This document shows, piece after piece, positions 43,457 through 51,459 of a stretch of DNA of 64,000 nt. The DNA is from Kribbella sindirgiensis. Its GTDB lineage: Bacteria > Actinomycetota > Actinomycetes > Propionibacteriales > Kribbellaceae. Made by a program: the position numbers and the translations under genes. The notes beneath the pieces are model-generated. The model worked only from the letters and a program-made list of their open reading frames with translations, made no database searches and was not told the DNA's origin. The stretch is taken from NCBI RefSeq assembly GCF_004331435.1, contig NZ_SJKA01000002.1:372001-436000 (forward strand), given 5' to 3'. How positions within the stretch are numbered: position 1 is the stretch's first letter; every line of letters begins with the position of its first letter.

Positions 43457-44362
43457 ATGTCCGAACCAGGCCATCGCAAGCAACGTCTCCATCCTGTGAC
43501 CACTTGGACGGATCGGATCGGGATCTCCTCACGCTTCGTGTTCGGATGCCTGCAGTTCCTGCGGTTCGGGTGGCTGGAGGTGGTGTCGTGCCTGTTTCCG
43601 GGGTTCCTGTTCGCGGGCCTGGCGATCTCGAAGTACGTCCACCTCCCGATCGCCCGGTACGACGCCCTGCTGATCTACTGCCTCGGCCTGACGCTGCTGT
43701 TCTGGGTGGTGCGGCTGGAGACCTGGCGTGAGGTCGCGGTGATCTTCGGGTTCCACCTGGTCGGGCTCGGGCTGGAACTGTTCAAGGTCCGGGTCGGTTC
43801 GTGGCAGTACCCGGGCGACGCGGTGACGAAGGTCGCCGGCGTGCCGCTGTTCGCGGGGTTCATGTACGCCGCGGTGGGCAGCTACCTGTGTCAGGCCTGG
43901 CGCCGGTTCGACCTCCGGGTGAGCAACTACCGGCCGGTGCTGACCACGATCTTCGCGGTACTGATCTACGCGAACTTCTTCACGCATCAGTGGATCCCCG
44001 ACCTGCGGATCCCGATCGCGCTCGGTCTGCTCGTCGTGTTGCGTCGTACCTGGGTCTTCTTCACGGTCGGCGTACGGCGCTACCGGATGCCGCTGGCGTT
44101 GTCGTTCGCGCTGATCGGGTTCTTCCTGTGGATCGCGGAGAACTTCGGCACGTTCCTCGACGCCTGGAACTATCCCGACCAGGTGAGTGTGTGGCGGCTC
44201 GTCCATCCGGCGAAGTTCGGCGCGTGGTCGTTGCTGGTGAGTATGAGTTTCGTGCTGGTCGCGAGCGTGAAGTCGCTGGAGGGAAGGCTGTACCACCGCG
44301 GCGGAACCGCAACAGTCGAGACATCACCGCAACACGGCAACGCCAACCAAGCTGACAGGTAA
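43457..44362 (+). CDS. DUF817 family membrane protein
   Basis: A 301-residue integral membrane protein with about eight helices, matching the DUF817 family: FLQFLRFGWLEVVSCLFPGF appears near the start, VRVGSWQYPGDAVTKVAGVP and IAENFGTFLDAWNYPDQ are its conserved loops. Function unknown. The start ATG 43457 is followed by a Lys/Arg/His-rich stretch; GTG 43496 is an alternative. CTAGAT lies seven bases before the ATG and may be a -10 box. The long hairpin at 44384-44563 begins 22 bp after its stop codon. Confidence 0.85.
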   Translation: MSEPGHRKQRLHPVTTWTDRIGISSRFVFGCLQFLRFGWLEVVSCLFPGFLFAGLAISKYVHLPIARYDALLIYCLGLTLLFWVVRLETWREVAVIFGFHLVGLGLELFKVRVGSWQYPGDAVTKVAGVPLFAGFMYAAVGSYLCQAWRRFDLRVSNYRPVLTTIFAVLIYANFFTHQWIPDLRIPIALGLLVVLRRTWVFFTVGVRRYRMPLALSFALIGFFLWIAENFGTFLDAWNYPDQVSVWRLVHPAKFGAWSLLVSMSFVLVASVKSLEGRLYHRGGTATVETSPQHGNANQADR

Positions 44363-44383
44363 GGCGTCTTCTGTGGTGTGAGG

Positions 44384-44563
44384 GCGCCTGGGCTTGTCTG
44401 CCGGTCCCACGCCGTCGCGAGGAGGTGCTCGGTGCGGTGCATCGGCGCGCGGGGGCGAAGGTCTCGATGCGGAGCATCGTGGCCTTTGCACCCGTGCGGC
44501 GAGGTGCCGTGCCGAGTGCCCCGCAGTAGGCGTGGGACCGGCAGACAAGCCCCCAGGGGGCGC
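44384..44563 (+). ncRNA. 180-bp hairpin-forming region, putative structured RNA or leader
   Basis: Nearly the whole segment folds on itself. Outer arms include 24 identical base pairs (GGGCTTGTCTGCCGGTCCCA and on to ACGCC), then further paired blocks down to a GGA loop at 44471-44473. In the inner blocks I compared (17 and 24 positions), 9 of 11 differences between arms are G-U pairs when read as plus-strand RNA but A-C mismatches on the minus strand. This favours a functional plus-strand RNA, either the end of the DUF817 transcript or the leader of the deacetylase gene 32 bp downstream. No known RNA family was recognised. Confidence 0.55.
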
Positions 44564-44595
44564 TGGGGAACCGCCTTAGGTACAAGGGGAAAGTC

Positions 44596-45363
44596 ATGTC
44601 CCGTAAGTTCGCCGCATTCGTCGCGACCGGGGTGGCGCTGGCCGTCGTCGTCGGTTCGTTGCTGGTCCTGGCGCTCGGGCACGAGCGGCAACCGCGACCC
44701 GCCGCCGCGACCACGCAGAGCACGGCAACGCCGGCGCCGACACCTACGGAGACACCGACGCTCAACGCGCCGCCGTCGAAGCCGCGCAAGCCGGCGCCGA
44801 ACCCGACCGCAGAATTTGCCTCCGGCAACAAGAAGGTGCTGTTCCTCAGTTTCGACGACGGGCCGGACCCGTACTGGACGCCGAAGGTCCTGCAGGTCCT
44901 GAAGAAGTACGGCGCCCACGCGACGTTCTTCGAGCTCGGCTCGATGCAGGCCGCGCACCCGGGGCTGCGCGAGCAGGTGCTCGCCGCCGGCCACACGATC
45001 GGCAGCCACTCGATCACGCACCCGCAACTGACCGCGATCTCGGCGGCGAAGCGGCACCACGAGATCTTCGACGGGCCCAAGTCGACCTGCTTCCGCCCGC
45101 CGTACGGCGCCTCGAACCCGAAGGTCCGCGCCGATATCAAGGCGGCCGGCATGGTCCAGGTGCTGTGGGACGTCGACCCGCGCGACTGGGCCCGCCCGGG
45201 GACGAACGCGATCGTGCACAACATCCTCACCCACGCGCACAACCACAACATCATCCTGATGCACGACGGCGGCGGCAACCGGGCCCAGACCGTCGCGGCC
45301 CTGGACAAGGTCCTCCCACTCCTGAAGGCCCAGGGCTACACCTTCCCCGCGATGAACTGCTGA
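44596..45363 (+). CDS. Secreted polysaccharide deacetylase (NodB/CE4)
   Basis: A 255-residue exported enzyme: residues 5-28 are a signal anchor, a Pro/Thr-rich linker runs to about residue 75, and the rest is a complete NodB domain. Motifs: SFDDGPDP (catalytic base and metal Asp), SHSITHPQL (metal His pair), RPPYGA, LWDVDPRDW and ILMHDGGG. It removes acetyl groups from a cell-wall or extracellular N-acetylated polysaccharide. The ATG at 44596 has AAGGGGAAAG upstream. A long hairpin lies just before it and may control it. All catalytic motifs are intact, unlike the deacetylase at 31 kb. Confidence 0.92.
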   Translation: MSRKFAAFVATGVALAVVVGSLLVLALGHERQPRPAAATTQSTATPAPTPTETPTLNAPPSKPRKPAPNPTAEFASGNKKVLFLSFDDGPDPYWTPKVLQVLKKYGAHATFFELGSMQAAHPGLREQVLAAGHTIGSHSITHPQLTAISAAKRHHEIFDGPKSTCFRPPYGASNPKVRADIKAAGMVQVLWDVDPRDWARPGTNAIVHNILTHAHNHNIILMHDGGGNRAQTVAALDKVLPLLKAQGYTFPAMNC

Positions 45364-45394
45364 CGTCGGGGCGCTCGGGGCCGCACACTGAGCC

Positions 45395-46393
45395 ATGGAT
45401 GCTTCCCGGGAGCTGCACCGCCTGACCAGTGGGTACCAGGTATCTCAAGCGGTGCACGTCGCCGCCACGCTCGGCATCAGCGACGTCCTCGCCGAAGGCC
45501 CGAAGAGTCTCGCCCAGCTCGCCGAGTCCACCGGAGCGGACGCAGGGGCGTTGGCGCGCCTGATGCACGCGCTGGCCGCTCTCGGGTTGTACGCCGTCGA
45601 CGACGGGAAGTACACCAATACGGAGCTGGGTACGGCGTTGCGGACCGACGTACCGCGCTCGGTCGCCGGCTGGGCGCGCTTCATCGGCAAGGGCTCCCAC
45701 TGGCAGGCGTACACCGGTCTGGAGGACAGCGTCCGGACAGGTGAGACGGCATTCCCGGCGGTCCACGGCGAGGCAGTGTGGGAGTACCGCGCGAAGCATC
45801 CGGAGGAGCAAGCGGCCTTCGACGCGGCCATGACCTCCCTGTCGGAGACGATGTCCGACGCGGTCGTCGACGCCTACGACTTCAGCCGGTACGGGACGGT
45901 GGTCGATGTCGGCGGCGGGCGTGGCCGCCTGCTGATCGGCATCCTGTCGCGGTACCCATCGGTTCGCGGCGTGCTGTTCGACCAGCCTGACGTGGTCGCG
46001 GGCGCACCCGGCCTGCTGTCCGCGGCGGGCGTGTCGGAGCGTTGTCTCGTGGTCGGCGGCAACTTCTTCGACGCTGTGCCCGAAGGTGACGCGCACCTTC
46101 TCAAGGCGGTGATCCACGACTGGGCGGACGCCGAGTCGATCGAGATCCTCCGCACCTGCCGGAAGTCGATGCCCGCCCACGGCCGTCTCCTGCTGGTGGA
46201 GCAACTGCTGGACGAGTCGCCGGATCCCGTACGTACGGCGTTCTCGGACCTCAACATGCTCGTGATGACCGGCGGCCGCGAGCGGACGACGGACGAGTAC
46301 CGCGCGCTTCTCGCAGCAGCCGGCCTCGACCTCGTCGCCACCGTTCCCACCGCCGGACCGGCGTTCGTCCTCGAGGCGGCGCCCCGGACCTAG
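45395..46393 (+). CDS. O-methyltransferase (acetylserotonin/plant-OMT type)
   Basis: A 332-residue SAM-dependent O-methyltransferase. The N-terminal 100 residues are a winged-helix dimerisation domain (HRLTSGYQVSQAVHVAATLG, LAQLAESTGADAGALARLMH). The SAM site is VVDVGGGRGRLL, the acidic strand end is VLFDQPDVV, and KAVIHDWADAESIEILRTCR carries the catalytic-base His region. Such enzymes methylate phenols in secondary metabolism, but no biosynthetic cluster is adjacent. It starts 31 bp after the deacetylase stop. Confidence 0.9.
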   Translation: MDASRELHRLTSGYQVSQAVHVAATLGISDVLAEGPKSLAQLAESTGADAGALARLMHALAALGLYAVDDGKYTNTELGTALRTDVPRSVAGWARFIGKGSHWQAYTGLEDSVRTGETAFPAVHGEAVWEYRAKHPEEQAAFDAAMTSLSETMSDAVVDAYDFSRYGTVVDVGGGRGRLLIGILSRYPSVRGVLFDQPDVVAGAPGLLSAAGVSERCLVVGGNFFDAVPEGDAHLLKAVIHDWADAESIEILRTCRKSMPAHGRLLLVEQLLDESPDPVRTAFSDLNMLVMTGGRERTTDEYRALLAAAGLDLVATVPTAGPAFVLEAAPRT

Positions 46394-46439
46394 GCGTGGT
46401 TCTCAGAAACTGTCGGTGGGGTTCGGCACTATCTGTGAC

Positions 46440-47609
46440 ATGACCGGTACGACGGTGTTGCTGATCCTGCTCTTCCTCGTGGTGGGGCTGTTGCTGGGGG
46501 CTGTGTTCGGCGTGCTGTGGGTGCGCGGGCGCGACGGTGCCGCGCTGGCGCGGATCACCGCTGAGCGTGACGCGGCCGAGGACCGGGTGGTCGAGTTGAC
46601 GCAGGAGCGGACGAGCGTCGGGCAGCAGATGGGCGGGCAGGCCGTCGTCAAGGAAGCGCTGGATCGCCTGCACGCGCAGCTGAATCAGCTCGAGCAGGGT
46701 CGTGCCGCGTGGCAGAGTCAGCTGCATCAGCAGGTGAACGAGGTGCGGATGAGCGGCGAGGCCTTACGCCGCGAGACGGCCTCGTTGTCGACCGCGTTGC
46801 GCAAGCCGCAGGTGCGCGGACGGTGGGGCGAGCTGCATCTGCGCCGTACCGTCGAGCTCGCCGGGATGGTTGCCCACTGCGACTTCACCGAGCAGACGAC
46901 GACCGTCGCGGAGGACGGCATCCTGCGGCCGGATCTCGTGGTGAGGCTTGCCGAGGGCAAGAATCTGGTCGTCGACTCGAAGGTGCCGCTGGCCGCGTTC
47001 CTCGACGCGAGCGAGTCCGACGACGCGGAGTACCGCGAGGACCGGTTGCGGGCGCACGCCCGGCACCTGCGCACCCACGTCGACCAGTTGGCGGCGAAGG
47101 CGTACTGGACCCGCCTGTCGCCGTCGCCGGAGTTCGTCATCCTCTTCGTGCCGGGTGAGTCGTTCCTGTCGGCCGCGCTCGACATCGAGCCTTCCCTGCT
47201 CGAGTACGCCGCTGAGCGCCGGGTGATCCTCGCGACGCCGACCACGCTGATCGCGACGCTGCGTGCGGCGGCGTACGCGTGGAACCAGTCGGCGTTGACC
47301 GAGTCCGCGCAGCAGGTCTTCGAGCTCGGCCGGGAGCTGTACGAGCGGCTCGGCACGATGGGTGATCATCTCGGCCGCGTCGGGCGCTCGCTCACGTCGG
47401 CGGTGGAGGCCTACAACGGGACGGTCGGGTCGTTCGAGCGGCGGGTGTTCATCACCGCGCGCAAGCTCCGCGACCTGCATGTCACCGAGGCCGAGCTGAC
47501 CGCGATGGAGTCGATCGAAGCGTCCGTGCGTCCACTCACCGCACCCGAGTTCGTCGCGCTGGACGAGTCACCGACCACGAGGCGCTGGCCGCCGTCGCAA
47601 ACCGGCTGA
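46440..47609 (+). CDS. rmuC: DNA recombination protein RmuC
   Basis: A 389-residue RmuC family protein: one N-terminal membrane helix (residues 5-27), a coiled coil (about 35-110; ERDAAEDRVVELTQERTSVG), then the nuclease-like RmuC domain with RGRWGELHLRRTVELAGM and VVDSKVPLAAFLDA, where the D-x-K pair matches PD-(D/E)xK enzymes. RmuC limits recombination at inverted repeats in E. coli. The start ATG 46440 follows a possible -10 box (CTATCT) by five bases. Interestingly, it lies near several long inverted repeats in this window, which may be coincidence. Confidence 0.9.
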   Translation: MTGTTVLLILLFLVVGLLLGAVFGVLWVRGRDGAALARITAERDAAEDRVVELTQERTSVGQQMGGQAVVKEALDRLHAQLNQLEQGRAAWQSQLHQQVNEVRMSGEALRRETASLSTALRKPQVRGRWGELHLRRTVELAGMVAHCDFTEQTTTVAEDGILRPDLVVRLAEGKNLVVDSKVPLAAFLDASESDDAEYREDRLRAHARHLRTHVDQLAAKAYWTRLSPSPEFVILFVPGESFLSAALDIEPSLLEYAAERRVILATPTTLIATLRAAAYAWNQSALTESAQQVFELGRELYERLGTMGDHLGRVGRSLTSAVEAYNGTVGSFERRVFITARKLRDLHVTEAELTAMESIEASVRPLTAPEFVALDESPTTRRWPPSQTG

Positions 47610-47655
47610 GCGTTCCGGAAGGTGATCGTCCGGAACCCTCGCTACTGTCCTTGCC

Positions 47656-48198
47656 ATGAACAACGGACCACTCACCGAGCCGCCGGTCGCCGGACCCGAG
47701 GCCGACACCTTGCTGGGGGCGCTCGAGCGCAATCGGCGTACCTTCGCGTGGAAGTGCGGCGGGCTGGACTCGGCCGGGCTGAACAAGCAGCACCCGCCGT
47801 CGACCGTGACGCTCGGCGGGTTGCTCAAGCACTTGGCGCTGGTCGAGGACGAGTACTTCACCCGCCGGCTCCTCGGCAAGGAGCTCGGAGCGCCATGGGA
47901 CACGGTGGACTGGGATGCCGACCCGGATTGGGAGTGGGGCAGCGCCGCGGACGACTCCCCGGAAGAACTGATGGAGCTGTGGCAGGCGGCGGTCGAGCGT
48001 TCCCGTGCCGCGGTCGCCGAGGTCCTCGCGGTCGGTGGTGTCGACCAACTGGCGCAGTGGAAGGGCCGCGGCGGGAAGTCGCCGAGCCTGCGCTACATCC
48101 TGGTCGACCTGATCGAGGAGTACGCCCGCCACACCGGCCACGCCGACCTGATCCGCGAATCCGTCGACGGCCTCACCGGCGAAGGCGTCCCGCAGTAG
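47656..48198 (+). CDS. DinB family protein (DUF664)
   Basis: A 180-residue four-helix-bundle protein of the DinB/DUF664 type. GGLLKHLALVEDEYFTRRLL and LRYILVDLIEEYARHTGHAD carry the three His expected to bind a metal (H in KHLALVEDE, and the RHTGHAD pair). Some relatives are mycothiol-dependent thiol transferases; with mshB in this genome that role is plausible but unproven. TACTGT lies seven bases before the ATG, suggesting a one-base leader. Confidence 0.87.
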   Translation: MNNGPLTEPPVAGPEADTLLGALERNRRTFAWKCGGLDSAGLNKQHPPSTVTLGGLLKHLALVEDEYFTRRLLGKELGAPWDTVDWDADPDWEWGSAADDSPEELMELWQAAVERSRAAVAEVLAVGGVDQLAQWKGRGGKSPSLRYILVDLIEEYARHTGHADLIRESVDGLTGEGVPQ

Positions 48199-48255
48199 CT
48201 GTCGGAAAGCCGACAGTAGCGAGCTGTTGACAGTCGGTGTCCCCCTCACGCAACG

Positions 48256-48271
48256 ATGAGAGCGCTCTCTC
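48256..48271 (+). promoter_or_regulatory. LacI-type (CebR-like) operator before the GH64 gene
   Basis: The perfect palindrome GAGAGCGCTCTC (48258-48269), flanked by T...T, closely resembles the TGGGAGCGCTCCCA site of LacI-family sugar repressors such as CebR. TTGACA at 48228-48233 is a good -35, with a weak -10 near 48251, so the operator covers the transcription start. It suggests induction by a glucan-derived sugar. Confidence 0.75.
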
Positions 48272-48293
48272 AGGCGGACGTGAGGAGAAAAGA

Positions 48294-49487
48294 ATGCGCT
48301 TCAGAACCAGAGTGCTGGGTGTCATCGCGGCTGCGGTGGCTGTGGCCGGCGTGTTGTCGGCGACCCCGGACCGGCCGGCCGACGCGGCCGTACCGGCGAC
48401 GATTCCGCTGACGATCACCAACAACTCGGGTCGCGGCGACCCGGTCTACATCTACAACCTGGGCACGAACCTGGCCACCGGGCAGCAGGGCTGGGCCGAC
48501 GCCTCGGGGACGTTCCACGCCTGGCCCGCCGGCGGCAACCCGCCGACCCCGGCGCCGGACGCGTCGGTCGCCGGACCTGCCAACGGACAGTCCGTGACGA
48601 TCCAGATGCCGAAATTCTCCGGCCGCGTCTACTTCTCGTACGGCCAGAAGCTCGTCTTCAAGCTCACCACGGGCGGCCTCGTGCAACCCGCCGTACAGAA
48701 CCCGAGCGATCCGAACCGGAACATCCTGTTCCACTGGTCGGAGTACACGCTCAACGACGGCGGTCTGTGGATCAACAGCACGCAGGTCGACATGGTCTCG
48801 GCGCCGTACGCCGTGAGTGTGAAGGCCGGGGACGGATCCACGAAGACCACCGGCCATCTCAAGGCCGGCGGCTACAACGCGATCTACAACGGTCTCCGCA
48901 ACGCCCCCGGCGGGTGGGGCGGCCTGATCCAGACGGCGCCTGACGGGTCGGTCCTTCGCGCGCTCTCCCCGCTGTTCGGCGTCGAGACCGGGGCACTCCC
49001 GGCGAGCGCGATGGACGACTACATCAACCGCGTGTGGTCGAAGTACAGCTCCGAGACCCTGACGGTCACGCCGTTCGGGGACCAGCCGAACACCAAGTAC
49101 TTCGGCAAGGTCGAAGGCGGCGTCATGAACTTCAGGAACAGCTCCGGCGCTGTCGTCACGTCGTTCCAGAAGCCCGACTCGGCCAGCGTGTTCGGTTGCT
49201 TCAAGCTGCTGGACGCGCCGAACGACCAGGTCCGCGGCCCGATCTCCCGGACGCTGTGCGCCGGCTACAACCGCTCCACGCTGCTGACGAACCCGAACCA
49301 GCCGGACCCCAACGACGCGAACTTCTACCAGGACGCGGTCACCAACCACTACTCGAAGATCATCCACGCCCAGATGGCCGACGGCCACGCGTACGGGTTC
49401 GCCTTCGACGACGTCGGCAACCACGAGGCACTCGTCCACGACGGGAACCCGCAGCAGGCCGGACTGATCCTCGATCCGTTCAGCTGA
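48294..49487 (+). CDS. Secreted GH64 beta-1,3-glucanase
   Basis: A 397-residue exported enzyme: residues 1-31 form a Sec signal peptide (ending ADAAVP). The body is a glycoside hydrolase family 64 fold: a thaumatin-like barrel (IPLTITNNSGRGDPVYIYNL, then FSGRVYFSYGQKLVFKL) and the catalytic part WSEYTLNDGGLWINSTQVDM, whose Glu and Asp match the catalytic pair of laminaripentaose-producing glucanases. It cuts beta-1,3-glucan of fungal walls. The ATG at 48294 has GAGGAGAA upstream; the longer frame begins inside the promoter. Controlled by a LacI-type operator; no repressor gene is adjacent. Confidence 0.9.
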   Translation: MRFRTRVLGVIAAAVAVAGVLSATPDRPADAAVPATIPLTITNNSGRGDPVYIYNLGTNLATGQQGWADASGTFHAWPAGGNPPTPAPDASVAGPANGQSVTIQMPKFSGRVYFSYGQKLVFKLTTGGLVQPAVQNPSDPNRNILFHWSEYTLNDGGLWINSTQVDMVSAPYAVSVKAGDGSTKTTGHLKAGGYNAIYNGLRNAPGGWGGLIQTAPDGSVLRALSPLFGVETGALPASAMDDYINRVWSKYSSETLTVTPFGDQPNTKYFGKVEGGVMNFRNSSGAVVTSFQKPDSASVFGCFKLLDAPNDQVRGPISRTLCAGYNRSTLLTNPNQPDPNDANFYQDAVTNHYSKIIHAQMADGHAYGFAFDDVGNHEALVHDGNPQQAGLILDPFS

Positions 49488-49532
49488 GGCCGAGGCTTGA
49501 CTCCTTGCTCGGTTAGTGGCAACTTACCGTTC

Positions 49533-49871
49533 GTGGGAACTTACGGATCACTCGAAGCGGCCGGACCGGTGCTGGACGCACTCGGCGACCCGACGCGCCG
49601 GGCGATCCTCGAGACGCTGCGTACCGGCGGGCCGTGCTCGGTCGGCGTACTGGCCGAGCGCGTGCCCGTCAGCCGGCCCGCGATCTCGCAGCACCTGAAG
49701 GTGCTCGGCGCGGTCGGTCTGGTGCAGCACGAGTCGCGCGGAACCCGGAACATCTACCGGGTCCATCAGGCGGGTCTCGGCGAGCTGCGCAGCTGGCTCG
49801 ACCAGTTCTGGGGCGACGCGTTGCAGGCGTACGCCGACCACGTTCGCCAGACCGAGGAGGAACGGAAATGA
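49533..49871 (+). CDS. ArsR family helix-turn-helix regulator (second pair)
   Basis: A 112-residue winged-helix regulator: LDALGDPTRRAILETLRTGG and RVPVSRPAISQHLKVLGAVG. No metal-binding cysteines. The GTG 49533 start is favoured over a TTG 36 bases upstream. Two direct repeats (AGTGGCAACTTACCG and CGTGGGAACTTACGG, 49515-49546) overlap the start and may be the operator. Its stop overlaps the next ATG (ATGA), a coupled ArsR-SRPBCC unit like that at 34 kb. Confidence 0.88.
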   Translation: MGTYGSLEAAGPVLDALGDPTRRAILETLRTGGPCSVGVLAERVPVSRPAISQHLKVLGAVGLVQHESRGTRNIYRVHQAGLGELRSWLDQFWGDALQAYADHVRQTEEERK

Positions 49872-50317
49872 CTGTGGAACAAGACCTCTCGCCGTTGGTC
49901 AAGACCGTCGTCGTACCGGTCGGGGTCGACCGCGCGTTCGAGGCGTTCACCGCGGAGACGTCGGCGTGGTGGCCGCTGTTCAGCCACTCGGTCGGTGCGG
50001 CGGCGGCGAACGAGGTCCGCCTGGAGGGCGCCGTCGGCGGGCGCATCGTCGAGTACGGCGCCGACGGTGAGATCGCCACCTGGGGCACCCTGTCCGACTG
50101 GGATCCGCCGAAGTCGCTGAGCTTCAGCTGGCACCCCGGCCAGGATCCGTCGGAGGCCGGCCAGGTCACGGTGACGTTCGACGCAACCGACGACGGCACG
50201 CAGGTCCAACTCGTGCACTCCGGCTGGGAGCGCCGCGGCGACGGCGGCCGGGCCCGCCTCAGCTACGACACGGGCTGGGACTACGTGCTGGGCAAGTACG
50301 TCGAACACGCCCGATAG
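49868..50317 (+). CDS. SRPBCC / AHSA1-type domain protein (second pair)
   Basis: A 149-residue START-like protein: VVVPVGVDRAFEAFTAETSA at the start, GTLSDWDPPKSLSFSWHPGQ in the middle and TQVQLVHSGWERRGDGG at the end. It probably binds a small hydrophobic ligand. It is translationally coupled to the ArsR gene and followed 7 bp later by a Rieske oxygenase gene, so the three form an operon and the ligand may be the oxygenase substrate or product (inference). Confidence 0.87.
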   Translation: MTVEQDLSPLVKTVVVPVGVDRAFEAFTAETSAWWPLFSHSVGAAAANEVRLEGAVGGRIVEYGADGEIATWGTLSDWDPPKSLSFSWHPGQDPSEAGQVTVTFDATDDGTQVQLVHSGWERRGDGGRARLSYDTGWDYVLGKYVEHAR

Positions 50318-50324
50318 TTGGTGA

Positions 50325-51440
50325 ATGGCGAATCCTCCTGTTGACGCGCCCGCACTGGAAGCCTCGCTGCGGCCGCATGGTGAATCGGTCATGCTGCCGC
50401 GGGCGGCGTACGTCGATCCGGAGGTGCTCGCCTGGGAACGCCGGCACTTCTTCGCCGGCACCTGGACGTGCCTCGGCCGCGTCGACGAGCTGTCCGACGG
50501 TACGACGTACCGCGAGGTGACCGTCGGCGACATCGCGACGGTCGTCACGTTCGGCGACGTACCGCGGGCGTTCGCGAACACGTGCCGGCATCGCGGTCAC
50601 GAACTGCTCCAGCGGGACGAGACGAGTGACCGGCGGGCCGTGGTGTGCCCGTACCACGGGTGGTCGTACGAGCTCGACGGGTCGGTGAAGGCCGCGCCGC
50701 GGATGGGCGATTCCTTCGACACGTCGCCGTACAGGCTGGTCGAGCTGCCGACCGAGGTGTGGCAGGGCTGGCTGTTCGTCAACGCGACCGGTACGGCGGC
50801 GGCGTTCGAGGACCATCTCGGCGGGATCACCGGCCTCGTCGCGCCGTACGCGCCGGAAACCCTGGTTCTGAAGGCGCGACACGCGTACGACGTGGCGGCG
50901 AACTGGAAGACGATCGTGGAGAACTACCACGAGTGCTACCACTGCCCGCTGATCCATCCCGAGCTGTGCAAGGTGTCACCACCGACCTCGGGCGACAACT
51001 GGAACCTGCCCGGCGCGTGGGTCGGCGGGCTGATGGACCTGCGACCGGACGCCGAGACGATGTCGCTCGACGGCCGGTCGCTCGGAGTCCCGATCGCCGG
51101 CGTCGACCCGCGGCAGGTCAACTACCTCGGCCTGTTCCCGAACCTGCTGATCTCACTGCACCCCGACTACGTGATGACCCATCGCCTCGAGCCGCGCGCA
51201 CCGGGTCTGACCGCGATCGAGTGCTCCTGGTACTTCCGGCCCGAGGTGACGGATCCGTCGTACGCCGTGGAGTTCTGGGACATCACGAACCGCGAGGACT
51301 GGGCCGCCTGCGAGTCGGTCCAGCGCGGCGCGGAGTCCCCGCACTTCCGCCCCGGCCCGCTGGCCCCGGCCGAGGACGCCGTCTACCAATGGGTGACGAT
51401 GCTCGCCCGCGGCTACCTCGGGAAGCCGCTCAGCACCTGA
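50325..51440 (+). CDS. Rieske non-heme iron oxygenase, alpha subunit
   Basis: A 371-residue aromatic-ring-hydroxylating dioxygenase-type protein. The Rieske [2Fe-2S] ligands are C87, H89, C108 and H111 (CRHRGHE and CPYHGW). The mononuclear iron site lies in ENYHECYHCPLIHPE, with H206 and H211 as likely ligands and an Asp nearer the C-terminus. Related enzymes hydroxylate or demethylate quaternary amines and aromatic compounds. No reductase gene is adjacent, so it must borrow electrons. It is the last gene of the ArsR-SRPBCC-oxygenase operon; a repeat-rich element follows 20 bp later. Confidence 0.9.
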   Translation: MANPPVDAPALEASLRPHGESVMLPRAAYVDPEVLAWERRHFFAGTWTCLGRVDELSDGTTYREVTVGDIATVVTFGDVPRAFANTCRHRGHELLQRDETSDRRAVVCPYHGWSYELDGSVKAAPRMGDSFDTSPYRLVELPTEVWQGWLFVNATGTAAAFEDHLGGITGLVAPYAPETLVLKARHAYDVAANWKTIVENYHECYHCPLIHPELCKVSPPTSGDNWNLPGAWVGGLMDLRPDAETMSLDGRSLGVPIAGVDPRQVNYLGLFPNLLISLHPDYVMTHRLEPRAPGLTAIECSWYFRPEVTDPSYAVEFWDITNREDWAACESVQRGAESPHFRPGPLAPAEDAVYQWVTMLARGYLGKPLST

Positions 51441-51459
51441 TCCGGGAACACCCGCCGGT

